Of a stretch of DNA of 64,000 bases, positions 29,246 to 39,293 are shown piece by piece. This stretch comes from Microvirga sp. TS319 (lineage in GTDB: Bacteria > Pseudomonadota > Alphaproteobacteria > Rhizobiales > Beijerinckiaceae). Below the pieces are notes generated by a model. That model ran no database searches. It was not told where the DNA came from and saw only the letters and a list, made by a program, of their open reading frames with translations. The DNA lies in the NCBI RefSeq assembly GCF_041276405.1, contig NZ_JBGGGT010000002.1:1897001-1961000 (forward strand). The letters run 5' to 3'. The translations under genes and the position numbers were made by a program. The number at the start of each line of letters is the position of its first letter. Within the stretch, counting starts at the first letter, position 1.

Positions 29246-29718
29246 GGCGCCTCGAACACTCCCGAGCGTCCGCCGCTCTTCATGCGAAGCCGCACGTTGT
29301 CGATGCGCATGCCTTTGTCGGCGGCTTTGACCATGTCGTAGATCGTAAGGCATGCAACCGAGACGGCGGTGAGCGCCTCCATCTCGACGCCCGTCTGACC
29401 CGAGACCTTCACCTCCGCCGTCACGCGCACGCCGGGAAGCGCATCGTCCAAGGCGCATTCCACCTTCACCTTGGAGATGAGGAGCGGATGGCAGAGCGGG
29501 ATCAGTTCGTGGGTGCGCTTCGAGGCCATGATGCCGGCAAGCCGCGCGGTCCCGAGCACGTCACCCTTCTTGGCGTCGCCCTGGCGGATCAGCGCGAGGG
29601 TGTCGGGCCGCATTACCACGCATCCTTCCGCGATCGCGGTGCGGCTGGTGACGTCCTTTTCGGACACGTCCACCATGTTGGCCTCGCCGCTCGCGTCGAG
29701 GTGCGTGAGCGTCGTCAT
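29242..29718 (-). CDS. moaC: Cyclic pyranopterin monophosphate synthase
   Basis: Converts 3',8-cyclo-7,8-dihydroGTP to cyclic pyranopterin monophosphate in molybdenum cofactor synthesis. The 158-residue length is standard. Diagnostic motifs are [16 protein letters not shown] near the N-terminus, [16 protein letters not shown] (about 70-85) and [20 protein letters not shown] (about 110-130) with the Lys in KAADKG. It overlaps trpC upstream and moeA downstream by four bases each, a sign of translational coupling. The moaA and moaB/D/E genes are not in the window. Confidence 0.97.
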   Translation of the reverse strand: MTTLTHLDASGEANMVDVSEKDVTSRTAIAEGCVVMRPDTLALIRQGDAKKGDVLGTARLAGIMASKRTHELIPLCHPLLISKVKVECALDDALPGVRVTAEVKVSGQTGVEMEALTAVSVACLTIYDMVKAADKGMRIDNVRLRMKSGGRSGVFEAP

Positions 29719-30515
29719 GCGGCCTCTCCGAACAGCAGGCGCTTCGTGGCCGCCGCCACGTCCGCCTGACGCATCAGGCTCTCGCCCACGAGGAAGGTAC
29801 GGATCTTCACCCTCGTGAGGCGCTCGATGTCCTGAAGCGTGAAGATTCCGCTCTCGCCGACGACGATGCGGTCCTCCGGGATGAGCGGGGCCAGTTCCTC
29901 GCTCACGGCGAGCGAGACCTCGAAGGTGCGAAGATTGCGATTGTTGATGCCGATCAGCTTCGTGCCGAGCGGGATCGCGCGTTCGAGCTCCGCCCGGTCA
30001 TGCACTTCGACGAGCACGTCCATGCCGAGCGCGTGCGCGGTGTCGATCAGCGCGCGGGCCTCCTCGTCCGAGACGCTCGCCATGATGACCAGAATGCAAT
30101 CCGCCCCCCAGGCGCGGGCTTCGTAGACCTGATAGGGCTCGAAGAGAAAGTCCTTGCGCAGCGCCGGCAGCCCCGAGGCCTCGCGGGCCTGGTTCAGGTA
30201 TTCGGGCCTGCCCTGGAAGGAGGGCTCGTCGGTCAGGACCGAAAGGCAGGTCGCGCCGCCTTCCGCATAAGCCCTGGCGAGGCTCGGCGGGTCGAAATCC
30301 GGGCGGATCAGCCCCTTCGACGGGCTCGCCTTCTTCACTTCGGCGATCAGGGCGGGGCGGCCTTCCGAAAGATGCCGCTCGATGGCCTTCGCGAAACCTC
30401 GCGCGGGAGCGGCATCCAACGCGAGCCGCTTCATCTCCTCCAGGGAAACGGCGGCTTTTGCCGCCGAGATTTCCTGGCGCTTATAGGCTTCGATCCTGCT
30501 CAGAACATCGGTCAT
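29715..30515 (-). CDS. trpC: Indole-3-glycerol phosphate synthase
   Basis: TIM-barrel enzyme closing the indole ring from CdRP in tryptophan synthesis. The 266 residues include [15 protein letters not shown] (about 55-70, with the catalytic Lys), [46 protein letters not shown] and [13 protein letters not shown], all hallmark segments. The stop overlaps moaC. trpD is nine bases upstream. Confidence 0.97.
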   Translation of the reverse strand: MTDVLSRIEAYKRQEISAAKAAVSLEEMKRLALDAAPARGFAKAIERHLSEGRPALIAEVKKASPSKGLIRPDFDPPSLARAYAEGGATCLSVLTDEPSFQGRPEYLNQAREASGLPALRKDFLFEPYQVYEARAWGADCILVIMASVSDEEARALIDTAHALGMDVLVEVHDRAELERAIPLGTKLIGINNRNLRTFEVSLAVSEELAPLIPEDRIVVGESGIFTLQDIERLTRVKIRTFLVGESLMRQADVAAATKRLLFGEAA

Positions 30516-30524
30516 CGCAGCACC

Positions 30525-31538
30525 TCACGCATTCGAGACTTTGACAAGGCGTTCCAGCGTGCCCTTGGCGGCGCCGCTGTCAACGGCCTGCGTGGCGCGC
30601 TCCAGGCCCTCCCGGAGGTTCGCCGCGGCATCCGCGATCACGAGGGCGGCGGCGGCATTGAGCAGCGCCACGTCGCGATAGGCGTTGCGCGCACCGTCGA
30701 GCACGGCGCGCAGGGCCTTCGCGTTGTGCTCGGGATCACCGCCCTTCAGGTCTTCCAGTTTCGACGTCGGCAATCCGACCTCGTCGGGAGTCACCGTGAA
30801 GCGGCGGATGGCGCCGTTTTCGAGCGCGGTCACGAAGGTCGGGCCGGTGGTGGTCATCTCGTCGAGGCCGTCGGAGCCGTGCACCGTCCAGACGCGCCGG
30901 GAGCCGAGCTCCTTGAGAACCTGGGTGAGCGGCTCGAGCCATACTTCCGAGAACACGCCGAGAAGCTGGTTCCTGGCGCCGGCCGGATTCGCGAGCGGCC
31001 CGAGCAGGTTGAAGATCGTGCGGGTGCCGAGTTCCACGCGCACGGGCGCCACATGGCGCATCGCGGCATGATGGGTCTGGGCGAACATGAAGCACAGGCC
31101 GGCCTCGTTCACGCAGCGCTCCAGACCCTTCGGGTCGAGTCCGAGCTTCACCCCGAGCGAGGACAGCACGTCCGCAGTGCCGGATTTGGACGACGCCGCG
31201 CGGTTTCCGTGCTTGGCGACCGGGACGCCGCAGGCGGCGACGATGATCGACGCGAGGGTCGAGATGTTGTAGCTGCCGGAATGGTCGCCGCCCGTGCCGA
31301 CGATGTCGACGGCGTTGTCCGGCGCCTTCACCGGCAGCATGCGGCCGCGCATGGCGGTCACCGCGCCGACGATCTCGTCGAGGGACTCGCCGCGAACCCG
31401 CAGCGCCATGAGGAATGCCCCGCCTTGCGCCGGCGTCACTTCGCCGGAGAGCAGGTCGTCAAACGCCCATCGCGCCTCGTCCCGGGTCAGAGCGGCGCCG
31501 GTTGCGACTTTAGCGAGATAGGATTTGAAGGATTCCAT
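30525..31538 (-). CDS. trpD: Anthranilate phosphoribosyltransferase
   Basis: Joins anthranilate and PRPP in the second step of tryptophan synthesis. The 337-residue length is typical. Motifs are [18 protein letters not shown] (PRPP binding, about 78-95), [19 protein letters not shown], and [17 protein letters not shown]. It lies between trpG and trpC on the minus strand. Between it and trpG are 69 bases that contain a 19-bp tandem repeat. Confidence 0.97.
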   Translation of the reverse strand: MESFKSYLAKVATGAALTRDEARWAFDDLLSGEVTPAQGGAFLMALRVRGESLDEIVGAVTAMRGRMLPVKAPDNAVDIVGTGGDHSGSYNISTLASIIVAACGVPVAKHGNRAASSKSGTADVLSSLGVKLGLDPKGLERCVNEAGLCFMFAQTHHAAMRHVAPVRVELGTRTIFNLLGPLANPAGARNQLLGVFSEVWLEPLTQVLKELGSRRVWTVHGSDGLDEMTTTGPTFVTALENGAIRRFTVTPDEVGLPTSKLEDLKGGDPEHNAKALRAVLDGARNAYRDVALLNAAAALVIADAAANLREGLERATQAVDSGAAKGTLERLVKVSNA

Positions 31539-31567
31539 CGGTTCATTGCCTTGGGGTTAAGCGGCGG

Positions 31568-31624
31568 GTTCGAGCAGGACTTTCGCGTTCAAGCAGGACT
31601 TTCGGGCTCAAGCAGGGCTTGCGT
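31568..31624. repeat. 19-bp tandem repeat at the 3' end of trpG
   Basis: Three units of 19 bases: GTTCGAGCAGGACTTTCGC, GTTCAAGCAGGACTTTCGG and GCTCAAGCAGGGCTTGCGT. The third contains the trpG stop codon (minus-strand TGA at 31608-31610), so the array looks like a stepwise duplication of the gene's last codons into the trpG-trpD spacer. Confidence 0.8.
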
Positions 31625-32225
31625 CGGTCCGGCGCTGCTTGTCGTTCCAGGCTGCCGCCAGGTCGAAGAAATTGCGCATGATCGTCACCCCGTGCTCGGA
31701 CAGGATGCTCTCGGGGTGGAACTGCACGCCGTGGATCGGGAGCGAGCGGTGCGACAGTCCCATGACGAGGCCGTCCGCCGTCTCGGCCGTGACGGCCAGC
31801 GCCTCCGGGCAGGTCTCCCGGTCCACGATCAGCGAGTGATAGCGGGTCGCCCTGAAGGGGCCGTTGATGCCGCGGAACACCGTTTCTCCCCGGTGCTCCA
31901 CCTCGGAGACCTTGCCGTGCATGGGCAGGGGGGCGCGGCTCACCGTGCCGCCGAACCCCTGGCCGATGGTCTGCAGGCCGAGGCAGACGCCGAAGGTGGG
32001 GATCTCGGGAGAGGCGCGCTTCACGAGATCGAGGCAGATGCCGGCTTCGTTCGGCGTGCACGGCCCTGGGGAGAGCACGATGGCGTCCGGCCGCGAGGCC
32101 AGCACCGCGTCGGTCGTGATGGCATCGTTGCGCACGACCTCGACGGAGGTCGCGAGAGGGCCGAGCAGATGCACCAGGTTCCAGGTGAAGCTGTCGTAAT
32201 TGTCGATGACGAGAACGCGGGTCAT
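31608..32225 (-). CDS. trpG: Anthranilate synthase glutamine amidotransferase component II
   Basis: Glutaminase subunit that delivers ammonia to TrpE. The 205-residue class I amidotransferase begins VLVIDNYDSFTWNLVHLLG; the catalytic Cys is in TFGVCLGLQTIGQGFGG (about residue 80) and the His/Glu pair in IHGVQFHPESILSEHG (about 170-185). trpE lies 61 bases upstream as a separate gene, unlike the fused trpE(G) of Rhizobium and Sinorhizobium. No dedicated pabB is nearby, so a dual role in folate synthesis cannot be excluded. Confidence 0.96.
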   Translation of the reverse strand: MTRVLVIDNYDSFTWNLVHLLGPLATSVEVVRNDAITTDAVLASRPDAIVLSPGPCTPNEAGICLDLVKRASPEIPTFGVCLGLQTIGQGFGGTVSRAPLPMHGKVSEVEHRGETVFRGINGPFRATRYHSLIVDRETCPEALAVTAETADGLVMGLSHRSLPIHGVQFHPESILSEHGVTIMRNFFDLAAAWNDKQRRTDASPA

Positions 32226-32286
32226 GGCGCACCGACGTTCGCGTATGCGGCGGGCCCGGTCAAGGGAAGCATTGGGGCTGTGGCGG

Positions 32287-33807
32287 TCACTGGCCGATCC
32301 TCGCCTGACTCGCGAAGCGCACGGCCTCTTCGGCGGCCCGGAACAGGGCCTTGGCCTTGTTGATGCATTCCTGCTGTTCGGAGGCCGGATCGGAATCGTA
32401 GACGATGCCGGCCCCGGCCTGGACGGCCATGCGCCCGTCCTTCACCACGGCGGTGCGCAGCACGATGCAGGTATCCATCTCGCCGTTGGCGCCGAAATAG
32501 CCGATGCATCCGGCGTAGGGGCCGCGCTTGTCCTTCTCCAGCTCGTCGATGATCTGCATGGCGCGCACCTTCGGGGCGCCGGAGACCGTGCCGGCCGGAA
32601 AGCCCGCCACGAGGGCGTCGAGGGCGTCGAACGAGGGGTCGAGGCGGCCCTCGACGTTCGACACGATGTGCATCACCTGGCTGTAATATTCGAGGAAGAA
32701 GGAATCCGTGACCTGCACGGTGCCCATCTCGGCCACCCGGCCCACGTCGTTGCGGCCGAGATCGAGGAGCATGAGGTGCTCGGCCCGCTCCTTCTGGTCG
32801 GCGAGCAGGCTTTCCGCGTGGGCGCGGTCCTCGGCGGCGGTCTTGCCGCGCGGGCGCGTGCCGGCGATCGGCCGGATCGTCACTTTGCCGTCGCGCATGC
32901 GAACCAGGATCTCCGGCGAGGAGCAGACGATCTGGAAATCCTCGAAGTCGAGATAGCACAGGAACGGGGCCGGATTGACCCGGCGCAGCGAACGATAGAG
33001 CGCGAAGGCGGGGAGGGGGAACGCCGCCTCGAAGCGCTGCGACAGCACCACCTGGAAGATGTCGCCCGCGCGGATATAGTCCTTTGCCCGGGCGACCATG
33101 CCCTCGAACTCGCCCGACGTCGTATTCGAGACCGGAGGGTCGAAGTGGATGGCGGTCGGGTCGCTGCGGTCCTCGATGGGAAGCGGCTGTTCGAGGGCGT
33201 GCGTCACCGCATCGAGCCGCGCGAGGGCCGCCTCGTAGGCGGCTTTCGCCGGGATGCCGGTTTGCGGGCGCACGGGCGTGATGAGCGAGATCTCGTCCTT
33301 CACCGCATCGAACACCACCATCACGGTGGGACGGATGAGGATCGCGTCCGGCACTTCGAGCACGTCCGCATTCGCTTCTGGCAGGCGCTCCATCTGGCGC
33401 ACCATGTCGTAGCCCAGATAGCCGAAGAGGCCCGCCGCCATGGGCGGGAGGTCGTCGGAAAGCGGCAGGGCGCTTTCCCTGATGAGCGCCCGCAGGCTGT
33501 CCAGGGCAGGGCGCTCGTCGGTCACGAACCGCCTGTCACGGGCGAGCGCATTGCGGTCGATGGCGGCGACGCCGTTCTGGCATCGCCACACGAGATCCGG
33601 ATCGAGACCGATCATCGAGAAGCGGCCCCGGGTGGCGCCGCCCTCCACGGATTCCAGCAGAAAGGCGGAGCCTTGCCGGTGGTGCCGCAGCTTGATGAAG
33701 GCGGCGACGGGAGTGAGAAGGTCGCCGACGAGGGTGGCGCGCAGGATGCCCGCTTCGCCCTCCCCGTAGGCCTCCGCAAACGTCTCGAAATCGGGCGCGA
33801 TGCTCAT
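32287..33807 (-). CDS. trpE: Anthranilate synthase component I
   Basis: Converts chorismate plus ammonia to anthranilate, the first committed step of tryptophan synthesis. The 506-residue protein has the N-terminal regulatory region with LLESVEGGATRGRFSMIG (feedback-site type ESxxxG...), then the chorismate-binding core: FQVVLSQRFEAAFPLPAFALY, TIRPIAGTRPRGKTAAEDRA, LLDLGRNDVGRVAEMGTV and FPAGTVSGAPKVRAMQII. It begins three bases after the ppiD stop, so ppiD and the trp genes form one operon. I saw no leader peptide or attenuator at its start. Confidence 0.97.
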   Translation of the reverse strand: MSIAPDFETFAEAYGEGEAGILRATLVGDLLTPVAAFIKLRHHRQGSAFLLESVEGGATRGRFSMIGLDPDLVWRCQNGVAAIDRNALARDRRFVTDERPALDSLRALIRESALPLSDDLPPMAAGLFGYLGYDMVRQMERLPEANADVLEVPDAILIRPTVMVVFDAVKDEISLITPVRPQTGIPAKAAYEAALARLDAVTHALEQPLPIEDRSDPTAIHFDPPVSNTTSGEFEGMVARAKDYIRAGDIFQVVLSQRFEAAFPLPAFALYRSLRRVNPAPFLCYLDFEDFQIVCSSPEILVRMRDGKVTIRPIAGTRPRGKTAAEDRAHAESLLADQKERAEHLMLLDLGRNDVGRVAEMGTVQVTDSFFLEYYSQVMHIVSNVEGRLDPSFDALDALVAGFPAGTVSGAPKVRAMQIIDELEKDKRGPYAGCIGYFGANGEMDTCIVLRTAVVKDGRMAVQAGAGIVYDSDPASEQQECINKAKALFRAAEEAVRFASQARIGQ

Positions 33808-33810
33808 GGC

Positions 33811-35709
33811 TCAGAATTCGCCGCTTCCGGTCGCCTGCTGCAGGGCGCGCTGGTTGACGGTGACGCCGAGATCCTGGCGGGCCTGGGCGATGTACTGGTT
33901 GATCAGGTCGTCGCTCATGCCGTTGCGCAGCTGGGTTTCGACATTCTGCGCTTCCTGGGTCGTGGTGATCATGGGCGGCACGGTGGCTGCCGTGACCTTG
34001 TAGACGACGCGTGAATCGGCCCCGTTCGCCGCGTTGCCGGCCTTGCCGACGGGGGTCGCGAAGATGCGGTTCACGGCATCGGCCGAGAGATCGTCCTTCG
34101 CGGCGTTACGGGCGAGATCGGTCGCGGTCTTCGCGTCCGCGCCCACGTCCTGGGCCACGGTCTCGATGGCCTCACCCTTGTCGAGACGCTCGGTGAGCTG
34201 AGTGGCCTTCTCGGCCAGGCGCTGGCTCACCTGGTCCTCGCGCCATTGCGCGGCGACCTGATCGCGCACCTCGTCGAGGGTCTTCTCGCGGGACGGGTCA
34301 ATTCCCGTCACGTCGTACCAGACATAGCCGGAGGCGACGCGCAGGGGCTCGTTGTCGACGCCGATATCCGACGCGAAGGCCGCCTTGGCGAGGGCGTCGC
34401 GGTCAGGCGCGTTCACCGGGTTCCCGGCCTTGTCGAGGCCCTGCGCGTCCATGGCGGGCACCTGGACGAGGGTCAGGCCCTTTTCCTTGGCGATGTCGGC
34501 GAGCGGCTTGGCGCCGGCGCGCAGATCCTCGATCTCGTCATGGATCCGCTCGATCTGGTCCTGGGCGCGCTCGCGGGCGATCTCTCCGCGGATTTCAGCC
34601 GCGACCTCCTCGAAGGGACGGACGGATTCGGGCTGGATCTGGGTCACGCGGAGGATCACCGGACCGAAGCGGCCCTGGACCGGGTCGCTCACGCCGCCCT
34701 CGGGCAGGCTGAAGGCGGCATCGGCCACCGCGGGGTCGAGCATCTCGGCCTTCGAGAAGGTGCCGAGGTCGAGGCCGGAGGCGGAAACCCCGCGCTCCGC
34801 GGCGACGGCGGCGAAATCCGTCCCTTCCTTGATCTTGGCGGACGCCGCCTGCGCGTCGTCCATGGACGTGAAGGGGATCTGCTGGATCGTGCGGCGTTCC
34901 GGCTGGCCGTATTTCGCCTTCTGCTGGTCGTAGAACTGGCGGGCATCGGCGTCCGAAACGTCATTGGGCTTGGCGATCGCGGCGGCGTCGAGCGCCATGG
35001 CGTTGACGGCGCGGTATTCCGGGGCGCGGTAGCCGGCCTTGTGCTCCTCGTAGAAGCTCTTGAGCTGCTCGTCGGTAGGAGCCGGGATGTCCCCCGCCAT
35101 CCCGGCATTCAGCACGAGATAGGCAGCGGTCCGCCGCTCGGCGGCGAAACGGTGCAGGGCTTCCTTCGCGGCGGCCGGAACGGTCACGTCGCCGGCCAGC
35201 GCGTCCGCAAGCTGAGCGCGGGCCATGGCGGACCGCTGCTCCTGAACGAATCCGGGCTCCGAGAGGCCGGCATTGCGCAGCGCCTGATCGAACAGGGCGC
35301 GGTTGAACTGGCCGTCGGGTCCCTTGAAGGCGGGATTGTCGACGATGGAGCGGGCCACGAGCTCGTCCGAGACGGACAGGCCCAGGCGCTTGGCTTCCTC
35401 GGCCATGACGGCTTCGGTGACGAGGGAGTTGAGCACCTGCTGGTCGAGGCCGAACAGGCGCGCCTGCTCGGGGCTGATCACGGTGCGGAACTGCCGGCTC
35501 AGTTGCTGAAGCTGGTTCGTGTAGGCGTTGCGCACCTGGTTCACCGTGATGGGCGTCTTGCCCACCTCGGCGACCGTCGATTCCGGCCTCGTACGGAAGA
35601 TGTCGCCGATTCCCCAGATCGCGAAGCTGATGATCAGCCCCACGAAGAAGACGGTGGCGATGGTTTTGCCGACCAGGGTCTGCCCAGCCTTGCGCATGTT
35701 CCGAAGCAT
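33811..35709 (-). CDS. ppiD: PpiD/SurA-type periplasmic peptidyl-prolyl isomerase, membrane anchored
   Basis: Folding factor for exported proteins. A single transmembrane anchor near the N-terminus (TIATVFFVGLIISFAIWGIG, about residues 16-35) leaves a large periplasmic part. A SurA_N-like helical domain lies at about 40-180 and a parvulin domain at about 265-365 (RRTIQQIPFTSMDDAQAA ... GRFGPVILRVTQIQPESV). The remainder is a second, SurA-like helical and degenerate region. Length 632 agrees with rhizobial PpiD. It is the first gene of the minus-strand trp-moa operon and diverges from tpiA, an arrangement common in Hyphomicrobiales. The enzyme activity of its parvulin domain is not certain. 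Confidence 0.9.
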   Translation of the reverse strand: MLRNMRKAGQTLVGKTIATVFFVGLIISFAIWGIGDIFRTRPESTVAEVGKTPITVNQVRNAYTNQLQQLSRQFRTVISPEQARLFGLDQQVLNSLVTEAVMAEEAKRLGLSVSDELVARSIVDNPAFKGPDGQFNRALFDQALRNAGLSEPGFVQEQRSAMARAQLADALAGDVTVPAAAKEALHRFAAERRTAAYLVLNAGMAGDIPAPTDEQLKSFYEEHKAGYRAPEYRAVNAMALDAAAIAKPNDVSDADARQFYDQQKAKYGQPERRTIQQIPFTSMDDAQAASAKIKEGTDFAAVAAERGVSASGLDLGTFSKAEMLDPAVADAAFSLPEGGVSDPVQGRFGPVILRVTQIQPESVRPFEEVAAEIRGEIARERAQDQIERIHDEIEDLRAGAKPLADIAKEKGLTLVQVPAMDAQGLDKAGNPVNAPDRDALAKAAFASDIGVDNEPLRVASGYVWYDVTGIDPSREKTLDEVRDQVAAQWREDQVSQRLAEKATQLTERLDKGEAIETVAQDVGADAKTATDLARNAAKDDLSADAVNRIFATPVGKAGNAANGADSRVVYKVTAATVPPMITTTQEAQNVETQLRNGMSDDLINQYIAQARQDLGVTVNQRALQQATGSGEF

Positions 35710-35784
35710 CGTGAACCCGTTCTCAAAAAACTTAATTAAGAGGCCGATAGCCCATCAAAGGCCCGGGGAAAAGGGCAAGTCCAG

Positions 35785-35813
35785 TTGAAAGAGGCCTTAA
35801 GGCTCTGCTACTG
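35785..35813 (+). promoter_or_regulatory. Candidate sigma-70 promoter of tpiA
   Basis: TTGAAA (35785-35790), 17 bases, CTACTG (35808-35813), 31 bases ahead of the chosen tpiA ATG. It matches the usual alphaproteobacterial spacing; the -10 is weak. Confidence 0.35.
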
Positions 35814-35844
35814 CCAACTTATCAAGCGTGACAGGAGTTCTGGA

Positions 35845-36615
35845 ATGAGCGTCGATAGGCCGCGCCCGCTGGTGGCGGGCAACTGGAAGATGAACGGTCT
35901 CATGAGGTCCTCGGCCAAGGTCCTGGGCGAGGTCCATGCCGGATACACACCCGGCCTGAGGGCCAAGGTCGATCTCGTCGTCTGCCCGCCCGCAACGCTC
36001 GTGTCGGCCTTCGCCCACATGTCGGTCGGGACCCGGGTCGCGATCGGCGGCCAGGACTGCCACGCCAAGGAATCCGGAGCCTTCACGGGCGATCTTTCGG
36101 CCGAGATGCTGGCCGATGCCGGGGCCGCCTTCGTGATCGTCGGGCATTCGGAGCGCCGGCAGTACCACCGCGAAAAGGATGCCGATGTCTGCGCCAAGGC
36201 CGCCGCGGCCCACCGGGCAGGACTGACAGCCATCGTGTGCGTCGGCGAGACCCGCGAAGAGCGCGAGGCGGGCAAGGCCCTCTCGGTCGTCTGCGAGCAG
36301 CTGCGCGGCTCGATCCCTGCCGATTCCAACAGTCACAATCTCGTGGTGGCCTATGAACCCGTCTGGGCCATCGGCACGGGCCTGACCCCGACCGCCGCCG
36401 ACGTGGCCGAAGTCCACGCCGCGATCCGCGAGGAGCTCAAGCGCCTCGTGGGCAAGGCGGATTACGGCCGGGTGCGGATTCTCTACGGCGGCTCCGTGAA
36501 GCCTTCGAACGCGGCCGAGCTCATGGGGGTCGAGAACGTCGACGGCGCTCTCGTGGGCGGCGCGAGCCTCGTGGCGGCCGATTTCCTCGGGATTGCCGCC
36601 GCCTATCTGGGCTGA
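35845..36615 (+). CDS. tpiA: Triosephosphate isomerase
   Basis: Interconverts DHAP and glyceraldehyde 3-phosphate. The 256-residue TIM barrel has VAGNWKMNG near the N-terminus (catalytic Lys), the electrophilic His in [13 protein letters not shown] (about 95) and the catalytic Glu in [17 protein letters not shown] (about 167), with phosphate binding by [15 protein letters not shown] 35845 is preferred over an upstream in-frame start at 35785, because it has AGGAGT upstream and gives normal length. secG and pyrG follow on the same strand. Confidence 0.97.
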   Translation: MSVDRPRPLVAGNWKMNGLMRSSAKVLGEVHAGYTPGLRAKVDLVVCPPATLVSAFAHMSVGTRVAIGGQDCHAKESGAFTGDLSAEMLADAGAAFVIVGHSERRQYHREKDADVCAKAAAAHRAGLTAIVCVGETREEREAGKALSVVCEQLRGSIPADSNSHNLVVAYEPVWAIGTGLTPTAADVAEVHAAIREELKRLVGKADYGRVRILYGGSVKPSNAAELMGVENVDGALVGGASLVAADFLGIAAAYLG

Positions 36616-36631
36616 CGTCACGCCCGACACC

Positions 36632-36661
36632 ATCCCGGGGTCGCGAAGCGGAGCCCGGGAT
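36632..36661. repeat. Hairpin after tpiA
   Basis: ATCCCGGG (36632-36639) pairs with CCCGGGAT (36654-36661) around GTCGCGAAGCGGA. It is another small palindromic intergenic unit and could help terminate tpiA; no T run follows. Confidence 0.5.
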
Positions 36662-36901
36662 CCATAACCGCTCGCGATATAAGGGGAGGTGAGGGGGGTG
36701 CCCCTCCTCTGCTTAGTCGCGGCGATGGGTCCCGGCCCGCACGGGAAGACGTCGGGGCCTTGGTTTTCCCGGGCGCTTCAACAACAAAAGCGCCCTTGCG
36801 GGTCTTTGATCCTGCGCCCACCTATGCTACAGGCCGCCGCAACGAACGGATTGCGAGCGGCTGACGCATTTCAAGCGCAGCCGCTTGAGGTTTTTGGAAC
36901 G

Positions 36902-37318
36902 ATGCAAACAGTTCTCATTATTATCCACCTGGTCATTGTGCTCGCCCTGATCGGCGTGGTTCTCCTGCAGCGCTCCGAAGGCGGCGGCATGGGGCTCGGC
37001 GGTGGCGGAGGCGGCGGCGTGTCCGGTTTCATGACCGGCCGCGGCCAGGCCAACGCCCTGACCCGCGCGACCGCGATTCTCGCCGCTCTGTTCTTCGTGA
37101 CGAGCATTGCGTTGACCGTCATGGCGACGACCAGTCGGGGACCGCGTTCGATTCTCGACGGGGCCGCTCCGGCTCCCGCCGGCCAGACGGCGCCCGCGGC
37201 GCCGCAGGGAGGCAGCGTGCTCGAGCAGCTGCAACGTCTCCAGGGCGAGCAGCAGCCGGCAAATCCGGCTCCTGCGCCCAATGCTCCGGCGCCGGCGCCC
37301 GCAGCGCCTCAGCAGTAA
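36902..37318 (+). CDS. secG: Protein-export membrane protein SecG
   Basis: Small accessory subunit of the SecYEG translocon. The 138 residues contain two transmembrane helices (TVLIIIHLVIVLALIGVVLL, about 3-22, and AILAALFFVTSIALTVMAT, about 59-78) separated by the conserved RSEGGGMGLGGGG loop, then a long Pro/Ala/Gln-rich tail typical of alphaproteobacterial SecG. The start codon ATG 36902 directly precedes the first helix. It lies between tpiA and pyrG as in relatives, and a terminator follows. Confidence 0.95.
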   Translation: MQTVLIIIHLVIVLALIGVVLLQRSEGGGMGLGGGGGGGVSGFMTGRGQANALTRATAILAALFFVTSIALTVMATTSRGPRSILDGAAPAPAGQTAPAAPQGGSVLEQLQRLQGEQQPANPAPAPNAPAPAPAAPQQ

Positions 37319-37328
37319 GCCAAGCAGC

Positions 37329-37356
37329 AGGGCCGGAACTCCGGCCCTCTTCTTTT
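37329..37356 (+). terminator. Rho-independent terminator of secG
   Basis: Stem AGGGCCGG / CCGGCCCT with AACT loop (37329-37348), followed by CTTCTTTT, starting 10 bases after the secG stop. Confidence 0.85.
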
Positions 37357-37419
37357 GTGGATGGTTTCGGGGCGGCAGGATTCGCGCATTGCGAATCGGC
37401 GCTCCTTATTGATGGATAG

Positions 37420-39054
<1,635 letters not shown>

Positions 39055-39183
39055 TCATCGAGACGAGGATCCCGCCCCATTGAGGGACAATCGGTCCTGG
39101 CTGAACACTGGTTTCAGCCAAGACACGCCTGTCAAAGCTGCTCCCGTGAGGGGAGGCGGGTCCGTACGATGCTTTCCCGCACC

Positions 39184-39293
39184 GTGCGAAAAAGTGGCCC
39201 CGGTTTTTCGCCCGAACGATGCGCTCTTTCCAAGGAGGGAGCATCGGATTCGATCCCGAAAGTGCAAATCCACTTTTCACGTCCGATGCTCTA
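39184..39293. repeat. Palindromic repeat, two-hairpin copy, ending at RTX stop codon
   Basis: First hairpin core GCGAAAAAGTGGCCCCGG ... CGAACGATGCGCTC; second GGAGCATCGGATTCGATCC ... CACGTCCGATGCTCTA. The final CTA (39291-39293) is the minus-strand TAG stop of the RTX gene. The nearest relatives are the copies in lpxB and at 62525. Confidence 0.85.

Noticed and set aside
33808..33811. Attenuator or Trp leader peptide for the trp genes
   Set aside because: trpE begins three bases after ppiD stops; there is no room for a leader, and the trpE-trpG gap of 61 bases has no tryptophan-rich ORF.
36689..36901. N-terminal extension of SecG
   Set aside because: The open frame is continuous, but the extension is not protein-like, and the first transmembrane helix of SecG must begin at ATG 36902.
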